Under the pieces are notes generated by a model, which had not been told where the DNA came from, searched no databases, and saw nothing but the letters and a program-made list of their open reading frames with translations. A stretch of 64,000 nt of DNA from contig NC_049563.1 of the NCBI RefSeq assembly GCF_013368755.1, positions 5,270,001-5,334,000 on the forward strand, in the 5' to 3' direction. The position numbers and the translations under genes are program-made. Positions 11,766 through 23,374 of the stretch are shown here, one piece after another (the first letter of the stretch is position 1; every line of letters starts with the position of its first letter). The DNA comes from Talaromyces rugulosus (taxonomy: Eukaryota; Ascomycota; Eurotiomycetes; Eurotiales; Trichocomaceae).

Positions 11766-12322
11766 GGTGGGCAGCTACTGTGCTCGAACCGAGCACTTGA
11801 ATGTTGCTAAGGCGGTTTGGTCGCGTTACCGGCTAAAGGGTTGGCCTAAGAAATTCAAGTTCCCATTTCTGTTATTGAAAGTTCCTTCAAAGCCCTGGAG
11901 ACGCAGGACTTTTGCTCGTAGGACCGTGCTGGGGCCAGAGAGTGTCGTGGGCAGGCCGTCGCAGTCGTACGGAAGAAAGTTTGTGGGCATCAAAGCTTGC
12001 AGGGAAAAGCTGTGCGTTAGCGCGCCAAGAGCCGGGAAGCTGCTGATTGATGCCTCAGGCAGCCACAAGAGACGATGAGTTTCTGCCGCCTTCCTCCGCC
12101 GCTTCGGCCGTCGCGCGATTCCCCAAAGCTGCGGCGTCACTCGTTCAACAGCACGCAGACTCTCGCCCATCATCACTCTGTGACTGCCTCGTGTCCTAAT
12201 TTGTGTCTCCTTGTTTCTCCTTCCTACATCAAAGGGCACTCTTGACAACCCTACTGGAATTGTGCCGTATCCCATCGCTTCCAGCTCTCCAGACTACCCC
12301 TCTCCGTGGCGTCTGTGATATC
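11766..12322. promoter_or_regulatory. Divergent promoter region rse1 / dsk2
   Basis: 557 bases separate the two divergent start codons, so both promoters lie here. CT-rich leader sequence precedes the dsk2 ATG. No individual factor site is claimed. Confidence 0.55.
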
Positions 12323-13824
12323 ATGGCCGACGAGGCTCCTGCGGCAGAGGCCACCTCCATCACATTCAACGTGAAGGCCTCCAACGACGCGAAATATACC
12401 CTCACGCTTCCTGAGTCGACTACGGTCTCTGACCTCAAAACTAAATTGTCAGTCAGCGAGTATGCCGACACGCCAGCTGAGCGCCAGAGGTTGATCTACT
12501 CCGGACGAGTGCTCAAAGATAACGAAACCTTGGCGACCTATAAGATCAAGGATGGACATACTATTCACCTAGTCAAGAGCGCAGCAAGCAACCAACGCCC
12601 GAATACAACTGCTCAGAGTTCGAGTACCGCGCCTGGCACAACAGCCACTCCGTCTGTACCTGGAGTCCCGTCAAATATTGCTGCAGGCACTGGGAACAAT
12701 CCGCTAGCTGGTTTGACGGGTGCACGATACGCTGGATTTGCACAGTTGCCAGGAGCTGGCATGTTTGGCCCGGATGGTGGTGTAAGTCAAGATCACTACG
12801 AACTTCCAGGACTATGCACTAATTAAGGATTTCGCAGATGGGACCGCCACCCGATCCAGACGCCATGCTCAACATGCTGGAAAACCCCCAGGTCCAGGCA
12901 ACGATGAACGAAGCCCTCCAAAATCCTGCTCTCATAGACATGATGATACAACAAAACCCAATGCTTCGAGACATGGGTCCAGGCGTTCGTCAGATGATGC
13001 AGAGCCCAGAGTTTAGAAGGATGCTCACAGATCCGGCTGCGATTCGCCAAATGGCACAAATGCAAAGAGCCTTTGGGGGTATGGGTGGTGGTATGGGACT
13101 TGGCGGCGGAGCTGGGAATGCCGCTTTCCCGGCTCCTGGCGTCACCAACACTACACCAGAGGAGAACCGTGGCCAGCAACAAACCGGTGACAACGCGGCT
13201 GGAAATACTGGGGCTATTCCTCCTGTGAATCCATTTGGCGCAGCGGGAAATCCTTTTTCGGCTCTATTTGGAATGAACCCTCAGAACCAACCACCCCTGG
13301 CACCTTCCATCACACCATCAACGGGTGCTGAACAGAATACCGGCGCAAATGCCCCTAGCGGGCAGACCGTAACAGACCCATCGGCTCAAAACCAACAGGC
13401 CCAGAACCCTTTTGCGGCTCTTTTTAACCCTGCATTGTTTGGCGCTCCTCCCACTCAACCTGGCGCGGATGCCGGTACCGGTGCCCAAGCAGGCAACTTC
13501 AACCCATTTAACCCCCAAACCAACCCGCTCCTCCGAGATCCTGCTATGCTATCAAACATGATGCAGGCCATGGGTGGTGGTGGTGGTGGTGGTCAGTTTG
13601 GTGGTGGAAACGGAGGCGCGGCGGCGAATCCTTGGGCCTCGATGTTCGGCGCTCCGCCTGCTGCCCCTGTAGATAACCGACCTCCTGAGGAACGTTATGA
13701 GGCACAGTTGCGCAGTCTGAACGATATGGGTTTCTGTGAATTTGAGCGAAACATTGAGGCTCTCCGAGCGTCGGGAGGAAGCGTCCAAGGAGCGGTGGAG
13801 TACCTCCTAAGCCATCTGTCATAA
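12323..13824 (+). CDS. dsk2: Ubiquilin / DSK2-type UBL-UBA shuttle protein
   Basis: A shuttle factor that carries ubiquitinated clients to the 26S proteasome. Exons 12323-12781 and 12838-13824 are joined in phase 0 across a 56-nt GT-AG intron, giving 481 aa. Residues ~10-85 are a ubiquitin-like domain (ITFNVKASNDAKYTLTLPES, RLIYSGRVLKD, DGHTIHLVKS). The middle holds STI1-like helices (LENPQVQATMNEALQNPALI) and a long Asn/Pro/Gly/Gln-rich disordered stretch with a poly-Gly run. The last ~45 residues are a UBA domain (RYEAQLRSLNDMGF, GSVQGAVEYLLSHL). The start ATG opens MADEAPAAEATS directly before the UBL; an upstream in-frame extension is leader sequence. Divergent from rse1. Confidence 0.95.
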
Positions 13825-14464
13825 CGAGCAGTCGAAATATCATAGGATTTTCTTTCTTCTAGTTGCTCTGCTTCAGATTCTAGCAACTCGGTTCTCTGTG
13901 CATTATGTGTATCTCGAGTGGATTAACATATGTTGTGATACGTTATGAGTGGAATTTTGACGAAGTACGCATAGTTTCATAGATATCAATACGGTTCTGT
14001 AGATCGGGAGAGAGCCATTTAAGCACGTAAACAAGTACCATTGAAGACGCAAATAATAATCACATACGATAGTTATACGATACAAAAATAGGAACGGAAT
14101 GAGGCTAAGCCGCATCGGGATGTGCCCAGCTAATGCAACAAACAAAACAAACATGCATCCGCCGTCCCCTTGATCAGTATGGTAGATCATCTGTCATTTT
14201 GACATCGATGCTCCGCCAGAGCGCTTGCTTTGTCTTTTCTTTGCCCAAGAGGTCTTCTGTGCCTGTTTCATTCGTTACTTTCTTATATCAGTCGCATCGC
14301 GGCTATACGGCCTTTCCATATAGCAGCTCGGTCGCCAGGGATAAGCTGACAGCCTGGCTCGTGTTCTCTGGACATAGGATTGAGCAACACATCGACGTTT
14401 GATCACCACACGGTGAATGACCACTCGATAAGCAGGGCTCCTAGTCCTTACACTGTTTCCGGAA
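13825..14464. other. Intergenic between dsk2 and the TM9 gene
   Basis: About 640 bases with the dsk2 3' flank and the promoter of the TM9 gene. Open frames here lack coding character and I see no repeat. Confidence 0.55.
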
Positions 14465-16828
14465 ATGGCCTATATCATGCACGCTCGGAATTGGTCGTTG
14501 ACTGTACTGGTCTTCTTCGCATCAGTCTGTCAATCATTTTACATTCCCGGTAAGTCGGATGTCATTCATCAGCTATCGGCTTCAATTTCGCTTACATAGG
14601 GAAGGGTATTCGGTAACTAGTTATCAAGACAAGGAGCCGATCCCGCTGCTAGTGAACAAGGTGTTCTCCGACCACACTCAATTACAATATGCCTACTTTG
14701 ACCTTCCTTTCGTCTGCCCGCCCACCGGCCAGACCCACGGCGGTTCTGCATTCGGGTCGGGACACAGTATCTCTTTGAATCTCGGCGAGATCCTCCGCGG
14801 CGATCGAATCATGACTTCGGACTTTGAGCTGGTAATGGGGCAGGATGTTGGTTGCCGCACCCTATGTTCGCAGGAGGTCGATCGCAAGGGTGTGAAATGG
14901 GGCCGCGAACTTATTAAAGATGGATACGTGGTGGAGTGGATTGTCGACAATCTTCCTGCAGCAACCAGTTTCGTCACCGTCGACCGCAGCCGCAAGTACT
15001 ATTCGAGCGGGTTCAAGTTGGGCTACCTGGACTACTTCCCTGCCGATGGGTCATCTCGTTATTATATCCACAACCATTTCAACATCATAATTCGCTGGAG
15101 GAAAGCTTCAGGAAGAGCGGGAGACCAGGGAAAGCGTGTCATTGTCGGGTTTGAGGTCTACCCAAAGAGTATTGGACCTGATGATCGGGACGAGGAAGGT
15201 TGCCCCAACAATGTGCATGAAGATCATTCACATTTGGAGCTGTTCATCAAACCAAATAATACACAGTTGGAGCAGATGTACAGCGACTCTTCGTACATTC
15301 CGCAGCGAGGCGACGATGCAGAGGACGGCGCAACACTGGATATTCCCTACACCTACTCCGTCTACTTCCGGGAAGAGAATTCGGTAGAGTGGTCGAATAG
15401 ATGGGACTTGTTTTTCACAGACCAGGTTGACAGCTCGATGACGCATTGGCTCGCAATCGTCAATTCTTTGACCATCTCGGGACTTCTGGGCGTTACTGTT
15501 ATTGTCATTTGGAGCCGAACCATACAGGGCGATATTAAGGGCCGTGGAGACGGAATCCTGGAGGAAGGAAAGACCAAGCCCCGTTCAAAGAAGCCGAGTG
15601 AGACCAGAGAGAAGTCTTCTGGCGAAGGACTTCTTGAGCAACCGACGGATGGACATGCTGAGGCAGATTCCCCATCTGATGACGAATTGGAGGATGTTGC
15701 GGGATGGAAACTGGTTCACGCAGACGTCTTCCGCTTGCCAGCGCATAGCGGATTTCTGGCGCCTCTGGTAGGATCTGGAACGCAGTTGATCTTCGTGGCA
15801 GCGGGTCTTCTTGTCCTCAGCTCTATAGGTATCTTGAATCCTAGCTTTCGAGGGGGCTTTGTCACAGTTGGCGTCGGTCTTTTTGTATTTGCCGGCCTCT
15901 TCTCTGGTTATTTTTCCGGGCGACTCTACAAGACACTTGGAGGGCAGCATTGGAAGAAGAACACAATCTTGGTAGGCATTCTTCTATGTTGTTTGTAGAC
16001 AACGCTAACTTTCATAGACTGCATCGTTGTTCCCCGGGCTGACGTTTTGCCTGGTTTTGTTTTTGAACTTGTTTGTGTGGACTCAGGCATCTAGCACCGC
16101 ACTGCCTTTCGGAACACTAGTAGGACTTGTCGCCCTGTGGCTTCTGGTGCAGGTTCCATTGGTATACGCGGGCAGTTGGTTTGGCTTCGTGCGTGCTGAG
16201 CCTTGGCAACACCCGACCAAGACGGCTTCAATCGCCCGACAGATCCCAGCACAGCCATGGTACCTGCGTGGCGTCAACGGGATTCTTCTGAGTGGACTGA
16301 TTCCATTTGCCGTGCTCTTTATCGAGCTCTTGTTTGTGTTCAAGAACCTGTGGCAGGACAAGAGTGGATATTACTATGTGTTTGGGTTCTTGAGCGTGGT
16401 CAGCACTATTTTGATAGTCACTGTCAGCGAGGTGACTATCATTGCAACCTACAGCCAGCTTTGCGCGGAGGTGAGTCATTTAGTCGAATTACTTTGTCGT
16501 TTCCCACTAACTTGAATTTAATAGAACTACCACTGGTGGTGGCGGAGCTTCCTAACGGGGGGCAGTAGTTCCGTCTGGATTTTTGCGTACTGCATCTGGT
16601 ACTACATGTACAAACTGCACATCACAGGCTTTGTTTCCAGCCTGCTCTTCTTTAGTTACAGCTTCCTTGCATGCGCCGTATACGCGCTTCTCACGGGGAC
16701 CGTTGGATTCTTGACGGCGTATGCGTTTATCCGAAGAATCTACAGGTTAGTTTTATCCACTCTTCTTATCTACATTTTCTTATCCAGCAAAAACTAACGA
16801 AATGGTTAGCGCTGTCAAGATTGATTAA
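14465..16828 (+). CDS. Transmembrane 9 superfamily (EMP70/nonaspanin) protein
   Basis: An endosome/Golgi nine-spanning membrane protein of the EMP70 family, involved in sorting and adhesion-related traffic. Exons are 14465-14549, 14605-15971, 16018-16470, 16525-16745 and 16810-16828, giving 714 aa. There is an N-terminal signal peptide (LTVLVFFASVCQSFYIPG), then a large lumenal domain (PIPLLVNKVFSDHTQLQYAY, NHFNIIIRW). The C-terminal half has the paired hydrophobic segments with FPGLTFCLVLFLNLFVW, NYHWWWRSFLTGGSSSVW and YKLHITGFVSSLLFFSY. The terminal 19-nt exon restores AVKID, ending in the KxD-type tail that in relatives binds COPI and retains the protein in the Golgi. The first acceptor is the AG at 14603-14604; the nearer AG at 14598-14599 would bring an immediate stop. 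Confidence 0.93.
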
Positions 16829-17336
16829 TTGAGTGGTTGGAGATACATGAGGATATGTGGGATGAAGCCGAGGAGTACTTGCATTTACAATGTTTTTTTT
16901 TCTTTTTTGCCGACAAGTTTTTATACTTTGATAGTACATGTAATTGTCAACATGGTTAGCATGGCGTTTTATCATATAGGACAGAATATAATATTTGACT
17001 TCAATGAAGTTTTGTTTTATATAGATTGAGTATCAATTGATCAAGTGCTGGAATCAGTTACATAATTACACATGGATCTGGCTTGTACATGTATCCCACA
17101 ATGAAAATTTTTTGAATGTTTGCATACACCAATTGATACATGTATTAGTCAAAAGTTAATACAGAAAAAAAAAAAATTACATGTACAAGCTCTAGTGACT
17201 CATTTCATGTAACATCGGCGGGAGTTGTATTATTTCCCAATTAGGCAATAAAATCCATCGACACACTCGTAAAAAAGCGTTTAGTCATTGGTTTTTCTCT
17301 AGACAACCGATTTCATAGATCACAAGATCAAGATTG
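16829..17336. other. Convergent intergenic island with palindromes
   Basis: About 510 very AT-rich bases between two convergent genes. It holds four copies of TACATGTA (16935, 17086, 17137, 17178), one ATCAATTGAT (17032) and a near copy at 17129. No gene is supported. The same two motifs recur together near 25.6-26.1 kb. Confidence 0.7.
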
Positions 17337-18689
17337 TTAGATAACTTTGCCCACGCCAGGCACGTAATCAACAATGAACCTGCCCAGCGCAAACGAGCCG
17401 AGTACATTCCCAGTGCCCACCACGGCTGTCATGAGCACGGGCGCAAGGATTCTCCAGAGTTTGTTGTTTGCAAGCTGTTGTTGTCCACCAGCAGCAGCTC
17501 TGAGTATAACTCCGTCGAGGATTCGGTCCGCGACAAGTCCCGAGAGGACCGCGACGGGCGTATGCACTAGAAATGCAGCGTACGAGTATCGCGGATGAAA
17601 TAGTGATCCTCGTTTGGCCGGATGGTTGTGGGCCCTGGAAAAGTATTGTAACAGGCTTGGTCCGATGGCAGCAAACGACAGCTCGCTCCATGCAGTGTAT
17701 AGAAAGGAAGGAAGAGTCAAGCCGCCGCCGATGAGGTTTAGCAAGTCGAGCCGCGGGGACAAATTCTGCGCGGCGCTGGGGTTCCCTCCTACAGCGGGAG
17801 AATAACGGTTTATCATTATGGGGGCTGTGATGAGGGGGAAGGAGAGGGCGGAGTGGGTGTATGGTATAATAGGATGGGATGAAGGTGTGTCTGCTGTGTC
17901 TACTGTGTCTGCTGTCTCCTCGGATTTTTCACTGGAGAACGGAGTGACCAGTCTCGGCGTATCCGTCAAGGAAGAAATAATCCCAAGCGCATACGACAGA
18001 ATGTACTGAGGAAGAAAAGCCGGCTGAACCGCGAAAACAGGCACCGTAGCGCCGACAGGATAAACAGTGCGAATCCCAAAAGTCAGAGCCGTCGAGGATA
18101 TCCACAGCGAAGAGACGGCAAGTCGATTAGAAACAAACCTTTTCAGCCGTCGAACAGCCCTTGGCGATATCGTGCGGGGGATGCAGAATGTCGATATCAT
18201 GTCGAAGCCGAGCAGCGTTGCAGGGTACCACAGGGGGCCGCGCACGCCGCGCAGCTGTTTCCAATATGACACGAATGTCGACAGGATCGTTTCTGATCTG
18301 AGACGAAAACCAGACGAGTCAAATAATACAAGTAATTGGGAGAGCGGCTGCACAAAGACTGTGTAGATGACCGCCGGCAGTCCCAAATGGAACCATTTCC
18401 CGCTCAGAAACGAGTACCGCGAGTCCCAAGTGGGGCTTTTGGACAGACGATTCCCAGATAAATACCCCGAGAGCCAGAAAAATAACCCCATGAAGAAGGT
18501 CTGGTTAGTCGCGTTGAACAGCGCGAGCGCCATGGAGGTGTGGCCGCCAAAGTTTCGAGACTTGAACCATGATCCAAGGCCGCCGTAGGTAATGGCGGTG
18601 TGGTGGTAGATGACTAGTGCGGTGAGAAAGGTCCGCAGGTTGTCGAGGTCATGTCGCCTTTTGGACATTTTTTGATGTGATTTTGTCAT
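17337..18689 (-). CDS. Acyltransferase-3 family integral membrane protein
   Basis: An intronless 450-aa protein of the acyltransferase 3 (OafA/NRF-6-like) family, multi-spanning enzymes that move acyl groups onto sugars, lipids or small metabolites. It opens with RHDLDNLRTFLTALVIYHHT, where the family's conserved N-terminal Arg and the catalytic-type His sit at the first membrane segment. Further hydrophobic segments follow (TFFMGLFFWLSGYLSG, WFHLGLPAVIYTVFVQPL, YSYAAFLVHTPVAVLSGLV), with a polar Asp/Thr-rich insertion near the middle. The substrate cannot be deduced. A second Met eight codons in could also be used. The leader has a 24-nt homopolymer A run just before the start. It is convergent with the TM9 gene and has no obvious biosynthetic partners. 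Confidence 0.85.
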   Translation of the reverse strand: MTKSHQKMSKRRHDLDNLRTFLTALVIYHHTAITYGGLGSWFKSRNFGGHTSMALALFNATNQTFFMGLFFWLSGYLSGNRLSKSPTWDSRYSFLSGKWFHLGLPAVIYTVFVQPLSQLLVLFDSSGFRLRSETILSTFVSYWKQLRGVRGPLWYPATLLGFDMISTFCIPRTISPRAVRRLKRFVSNRLAVSSLWISSTALTFGIRTVYPVGATVPVFAVQPAFLPQYILSYALGIISSLTDTPRLVTPFSSEKSEETADTVDTADTPSSHPIIPYTHSALSFPLITAPIMINRYSPAVGGNPSAAQNLSPRLDLLNLIGGGLTLPSFLYTAWSELSFAAIGPSLLQYFSRAHNHPAKRGSLFHPRYSYAAFLVHTPVAVLSGLVADRILDGVILRAAAGGQQQLANNKLWRILAPVLMTAVVGTGNVLGSFALGRFIVDYVPGVGKVI

Positions 18690-19084
18690 GGTAATTTTTT
18701 TTTTTTTTTTTTTTTTTTCAATTCGTAGTGTTTAATCAGTGGAAGAAATATGGAAGGCTGCCTAGGGGTGATGTGACGGAGTGTTCCCGATGCGGGGTGA
18801 TAAGCACTTGTTGACGCCGGATCCTAGTAGATACATTACTCTAGCGAGTACCTACCAATATCAATAATCTGAATAAATTTTGTTGACAGCAGCACCAAAC
18901 AGGGCTATTGGCAGTCAACTCATGGTTACCCCTAAGGTCGAAAGCTTGACAACTTGACTTGGAACTTATTCATGTATGAAAAGGATAGTCCCAGATTTGC
19001 GTAGAGTTCGCTTAATGAAGCCACTTCTAACTACGGCAGGCAGCCATATTCGCCGGACAAATAGCAGTATGAGTAAATTAAAAA
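18690..19084. other. Intergenic with A24 leader tract
   Basis: About 395 bases upstream of the acyltransferase. Positions 18695-18718 are 24 consecutive T on + (poly-A in the transcript leader), five bases from the ATG. The rest is the 3' flank of the Zn2Cys6 gene. Confidence 0.65.
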
Positions 19085-20487
19085 TCACCTTCTGCAAGCC
19101 AACGCAACACCGCAAAGCCCACTCAACCCGCGAGTCACTCTCCACGACTCTAGCCGATACCGCGCACTCTCTCTCTGCAGCGTATCCGGACTGAGCTCAA
19201 TGACCATTCGGAGGGGTAGGATCATTCTGATATACCCACAGCCATCTCTGCAGTCATCCAGATATGCGCCGGCGCGGAGGATGTTGTTACAATGAAGAAG
19301 TGCAAAGCGGTCGACAGATGTATCATTCTTTGTCCTGGCGGATATGAGCAGCCAAGCTAGACTGTAAAAAGCCACGGTTACAGCCGTTTCGGAATTATCT
19401 GGTATCAGAGTGCTCTCTCCAGAGTTGAGGGTTTGACCAATGGATTCCAGACGCGAGATGGCGGTGGATAGTATGTCAGTGGGGTTGGGGAGGGTATTAT
19501 TTGAAGGAAGATGTGAGAATTGCATGACTACGTCGATGATGTTGTCGAATGTGGTTTTTGGTGTACTTTCAAACGGGAGAGTAGTCCAGGCGTGCGATGC
19601 CAATATTGAGGGCACCTTTGTTATTGTAGACACATATAGCTGTATCATTAGTATTTCTAGATACGTTCATTTTAAAAGAGAAAAACACAAACTCACCATA
19701 TGAAGTCTAATCGCGCAAAACAGGTCATGAACCTGGCTATCACGACACACATCCGCGCCCATCGCCCTCAAAAACGCTTCTGCCCCTCGCACATGCTGGA
19801 AATACGCATCAGACGCAGTGATCGAGATTATCTCGTAGTACGCTAGCATGAGAGCCATGCAGACATCTTCTTCGCGGCAGTCAGTCCCTGGCGATTTCTG
19901 GAGCAGATATAGTCGCGTCCGCATTCTTTGCAGACACACTCCGTAATACTCTCTCGCTGCGACTGCGCAGGCTGTGTTTCCGGATATTGTCGCGTACAGT
20001 GCAAGAGACGCTGATAGAACGGATAATCCGCGCTCCTTGTGCGATGCATCGGAGGAAGATATCATGGCTACTAGCCGAGTCATCCAGCCCGTAGGCTTTT
20101 TTGTCTTGTTGATTGCAGATTTTGCGAAAAAGGAGATGAAATTCGCGGCGATTTGGGTTTGGAAAATAGTTGGACTAGGTAGGTGTTTCGGGCTGGAAAT
20201 ATGTCTCTTTTGGATGTCATGAACGTGAAGAATATTTTGAACAGCCCGCGTCTGCTTTCTACAGCGAGATGCGCCAGAGTGGGTGAGAAATATCCTGCCA
20301 TGGGTAGCCCCTGGACAGCGCCTTTTGGTTCGTGAGCACTGTGAGCATGCTGGGAGTTTCTCGTCGCACTTTTGAATTGTGTTAATTCTGTGTATACATA
20401 TATATTTTATATAGTTAAGAGGACCACCTTTATTCTTCGTTTTCGGCACTCTGCGCAGCCCTTGCTCAGACCGGGGGATCGGGTCAT
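19085..20487 (-). CDS. Zn2Cys6 fungal transcription factor
   Basis: A nuclear DNA-binding regulator of the Gal4-type Zn2Cys6 class, 428 aa. Exons are 20428-20487, 19697-20368 and 19085-19639. The true start is ATG 20485-20487: exon 1 encodes MTRSPGLSKGCAECRKRRIK, and the 59-nt intron splits the zinc cluster between its second and third Cys, rejoining CDEKLPACSQCSRTKRRC. This gives C-x2-C-x6-C-x6-C-x2-C-x6-C. An ATG inside that intron opens a longer-looking frame but would lose two zinc ligands. Residues ~100-428 are helical and resemble the fungal-specific regulatory domain (CAVAAREYYGVCLQRMRTRL, VRGAEAFLRAMGAD). Such regulators often control adjacent genes, but its targets are not evident. 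The stop directly follows ALACRR. Confidence 0.87.
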
Positions 20488-20726
20488 TTTAGTCAAATGA
20501 TTGAATGACTATCTGAGAATTACAGATGTAGTTGGCAGTGAGCAAGTACATTCAATCAATTGATGTTGGGATATGAAGAGGGTCTAACCCGAATAGGCAA
20601 TTATCGCGAGGCTTAATAATGCCATTTTTAGATTTTATGCACCGACCAATCACCTCTCCCCAAGCCCAACCTCGACACTATCTTCTACATCTAAACACCA
20701 AAGATTCAATTGAAATTGAAATGCAC

Positions 20727-21234
20727 TCACTCCATAGCCTGATACTTGCTCGTCCCCTCCAAACCCGGCATCCAGCCCGCCCGCCTCTTACAATAAAACT
20801 CGCACTCTGGCGCCCAGTCCGCCGTGTCTGGATCGAGATTCATAGTCCCCACGGTCACGATGACGCCGTCTGCGAGCATGGGGTTTGAATCGTTTGTGAT
20901 AAACAAATGCGAGCCGCAGTGCGCGCAGAACGAGCGGCGCACGGTGTGGCCCGAGTCGGTTTTTGTGTCGATGTAGGTTTGTAGCGGGGGGTTGTCTGTG
21001 TGGATTTTGAGTTGCTTTTTTCCCTCTGTTAGTATTCTAAGGCAGGTCGTGTAAGATTAAAGAGTATACGTATATACGAACCGACTGTTTGTAGAAATTA
21101 TTCGCCATAAAGACTGAGCCCGTGGCGCGGCGGCAGTGGTCGCAGTGGCAGAGGACTTTGGTGAGCGGAGGGCCGGTGACCTGGTATTGGATTTTTCCGC
21201 AGAGGCAGTTGCCGGAGATGGTAGGGGAAGTCAT
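20727..21234 (-). CDS. GFA / CENP-V fold zinc protein
   Basis: A small 146-aa protein of the glutathione-dependent formaldehyde-activating (GFA/CENP-V) fold, whose members bind zinc and are thought to act on S-hydroxymethyl-glutathione-like adducts. Exons 21082-21234 and 20727-21014 flank a 67-nt intron whose donor is GTTCGT. Zinc ligand clusters are visible: GNCLCGKIQY (C-x-C), LCHCDHCRRATG (C-x2-C) and RSFCAHCGSHLF (C-x2-C). The C-terminus has the family's GTMNLDPDTADWAPECEFY, followed by AGWMPGLEG. The biochemical role of fungal paralogues is mostly untested, so the formaldehyde link is family knowledge only. Confidence 0.88.
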
Positions 21235-23374
21235 TTTATTTGTTGTTGAATGTTGGTGAAGAGTCAAAAAGACTATATGAAAAAAGAATTTTATAGGCAG
21301 GGCTACGGAGGGGGTGAATACATAGAGACGCAGTATGCAATTGTAGTTAGTGTGGTAGTATGGTAAATGTAGGGCTATGGTATATGGCATGAGGCAAAGA
21401 CATGTCTGACCTGACAAGCTGTACGGTCCTCGGACTGTCAGGCTACTGTGACAGCTTTCTGCTGTCACGGTATAATTCTGTTCAAGGTTGCATGTTTACA
21501 ACAGGCCAAACATACGCAGAACATACAGAACCTAGATCTCGTAGAGGTCGTCCAAGAGGTCGTCCAATGGAGATGTGTTGTCGAGACAGAATTGAGTCAA
21601 TCTGCTTCAATCTGTACTCAACGTGTCCATGTCAACTTGGTTCGTCATAGGAGATCCACTGACAAACACGGACAACTTGCCGAACGTCAATTACGCAACA
21701 TCCGAGAAATGCGAGTATCACGATAAAACAAGGCATTGACACATTCGAGAGTTGTGTTCAGCGCGTTCAGTTGAAGCGTCAATTCAGTCTTTCAGATTCA
21801 CGAGTCGACTTAGACACAGACACAGACACGTAAGTTTACTTGGAGTCCTAACTCCTGTCGATGATCATTACTAGGGCAGGTGCAACGTTGACCCATTGCG
21901 TACACCGTGTTACATGGCTGATTCAAGGCTTATCAACGCGCGTCACGTGTCGGGCTGAGTCAGGGGCCAAACCGGACGAACCCACATGGATTCGGGGAAA
22001 TATTTTCCTGTTTATTGAAAAATTAGAAGAAACTAGTCAGGGATTGATGGTCAGTCACGGTGAATCGTAGACTGTCGGATGTGAATGTCCAAGGTCGAAT
22101 GAAATATCAGAGACAGCATCCATGCTGTACAAAGTAAAGAATAGTGTCAAGAGCGATCCTCACACGATGTAGCGCTGTCCTTGGATCGACAGCCAAGATT
22201 GCAGTGTTTCAGCTGGTGAATGTATTGTAAAAGAGCGATAGGCGGCTGCCAAGCGGTCGCATCACCGACATCCGGTGGTTTCGGCATCGGGGCTGGAGGC
22301 CCGGCTGGTGGCGACTCCCGTGACTGACAACGCGGGGCATGAATTAGTCAAATACCAACAGCTGCAACAGAAGAGGCCATCGGTGGGCACAATCACGCCT
22401 TTTTGCGCCGGTGTCAGGATGATTGAAAAAAGGATCTTACGGGCGCTTGACGCATGCGGGCAACAGCAGGTGGAGCGGCCACGTGACGCCAGCCAATAAA
22501 ATACACAGCGCATCGCGTGCGAACAGGAGCTGGTGACATGCTTAGCGCCGCCGGTAATCCCTGTAATCCCTGTACTCGCGTGTAACGGGCCTTTTTATTG
22601 GGCTTGTTGTCGCGTGTGCATCAACTATGACTACTATGGCCGGACGATCAGGAAATATCGGTGTGATGAAACACGGTGATCCCAAAATCAGGTTACTCTT
22701 GCCTAGTCACTCTTCCCTGGTCATCAAAACACCGTTGCAGTATGTGGGGAGGAGATAAGCTGCCCTTATCAGGAAGGCGAGTCCTGTACAGTATGGTATG
22801 GTAATACCATACCGTACATGCTGGTCTGGTCTACCAACACCATATACTCATTATATACTTGGATGCTTTAATATACTCGTGCACTCATTATCCCTTACTT
22901 CCGGGTCTTGACGCGTACTCTATATAGCACTCACTACTCATAGTATCTGCAGATCACCGACCAATGCCCGGCCCATGCTCGCGCTTGATCGGACCAAGGC
23001 GGACTCTCGTCAGCCGATTGCGCTTGACATCCCCGCAATCGCACCATCGCCCCAGATTATTACATGTCTCTGTAGTACTGTACAATCTGTAGGTGACATG
23101 TCCTCCGTATGAGTGATATGATGAATGGTTGAGTCAGGGTATGTGTATGTATGCATGTACTGTGCGGTGCGCGGTATTGATGTAACAGTCATTACGCCCC
23201 CCCGCCTTCTGGATCCTTCATGCTTCTCTTTCTTTCTGGGCCAGAAAGGAAATAAAAAAGCCGCCCTTTCTTCCTTTTCCTTTTTTTCTCTTCTTCTATT
23301 TCTTCTCACGCCTGCCTTTTTCTTTTTCTTTTTTTACTATCTCCCTCTGTCTCTGTCAATATCACAACTTCATC
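21235..23374. other. Long intergenic region upstream of choline sulfatase
   Basis: About 2.1 kb. It contains a short direct repeat (AGAGGTCGTCCAA-like units near 21543-21568), an inverted GGTATGGTAATACCATACC around 22793-22811, and a paired CCCTGTAATCCCTGTA repeat near 22560. Open frames are short and show no domains. It should hold the control region of the sulfatase; I could not identify a confident sulfur-regulator site. Confidence 0.5.
23270..23374 (+). promoter_or_regulatory. Pyrimidine-rich leader of the sulfatase gene
   Basis: An almost uninterrupted C/T stretch precedes the ATG at 23375. Such CT blocks are common in core promoters of well-expressed filamentous-fungal genes and often mark the transcription start region. 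Confidence 0.5.

Noticed and set aside
19667..20449. Start codon at 20449 for the Zn2Cys6 gene
   Set aside because: Lies upstream of the true acceptor inside the first intron; using it loses two of six zinc-binding Cys.
22793..22811. Inverted GGTATGGTAATACCATACC as a sulfur-regulator site
   Set aside because: Does not match the fungal CYS3/MetR consensus I know; kept only as a palindrome.
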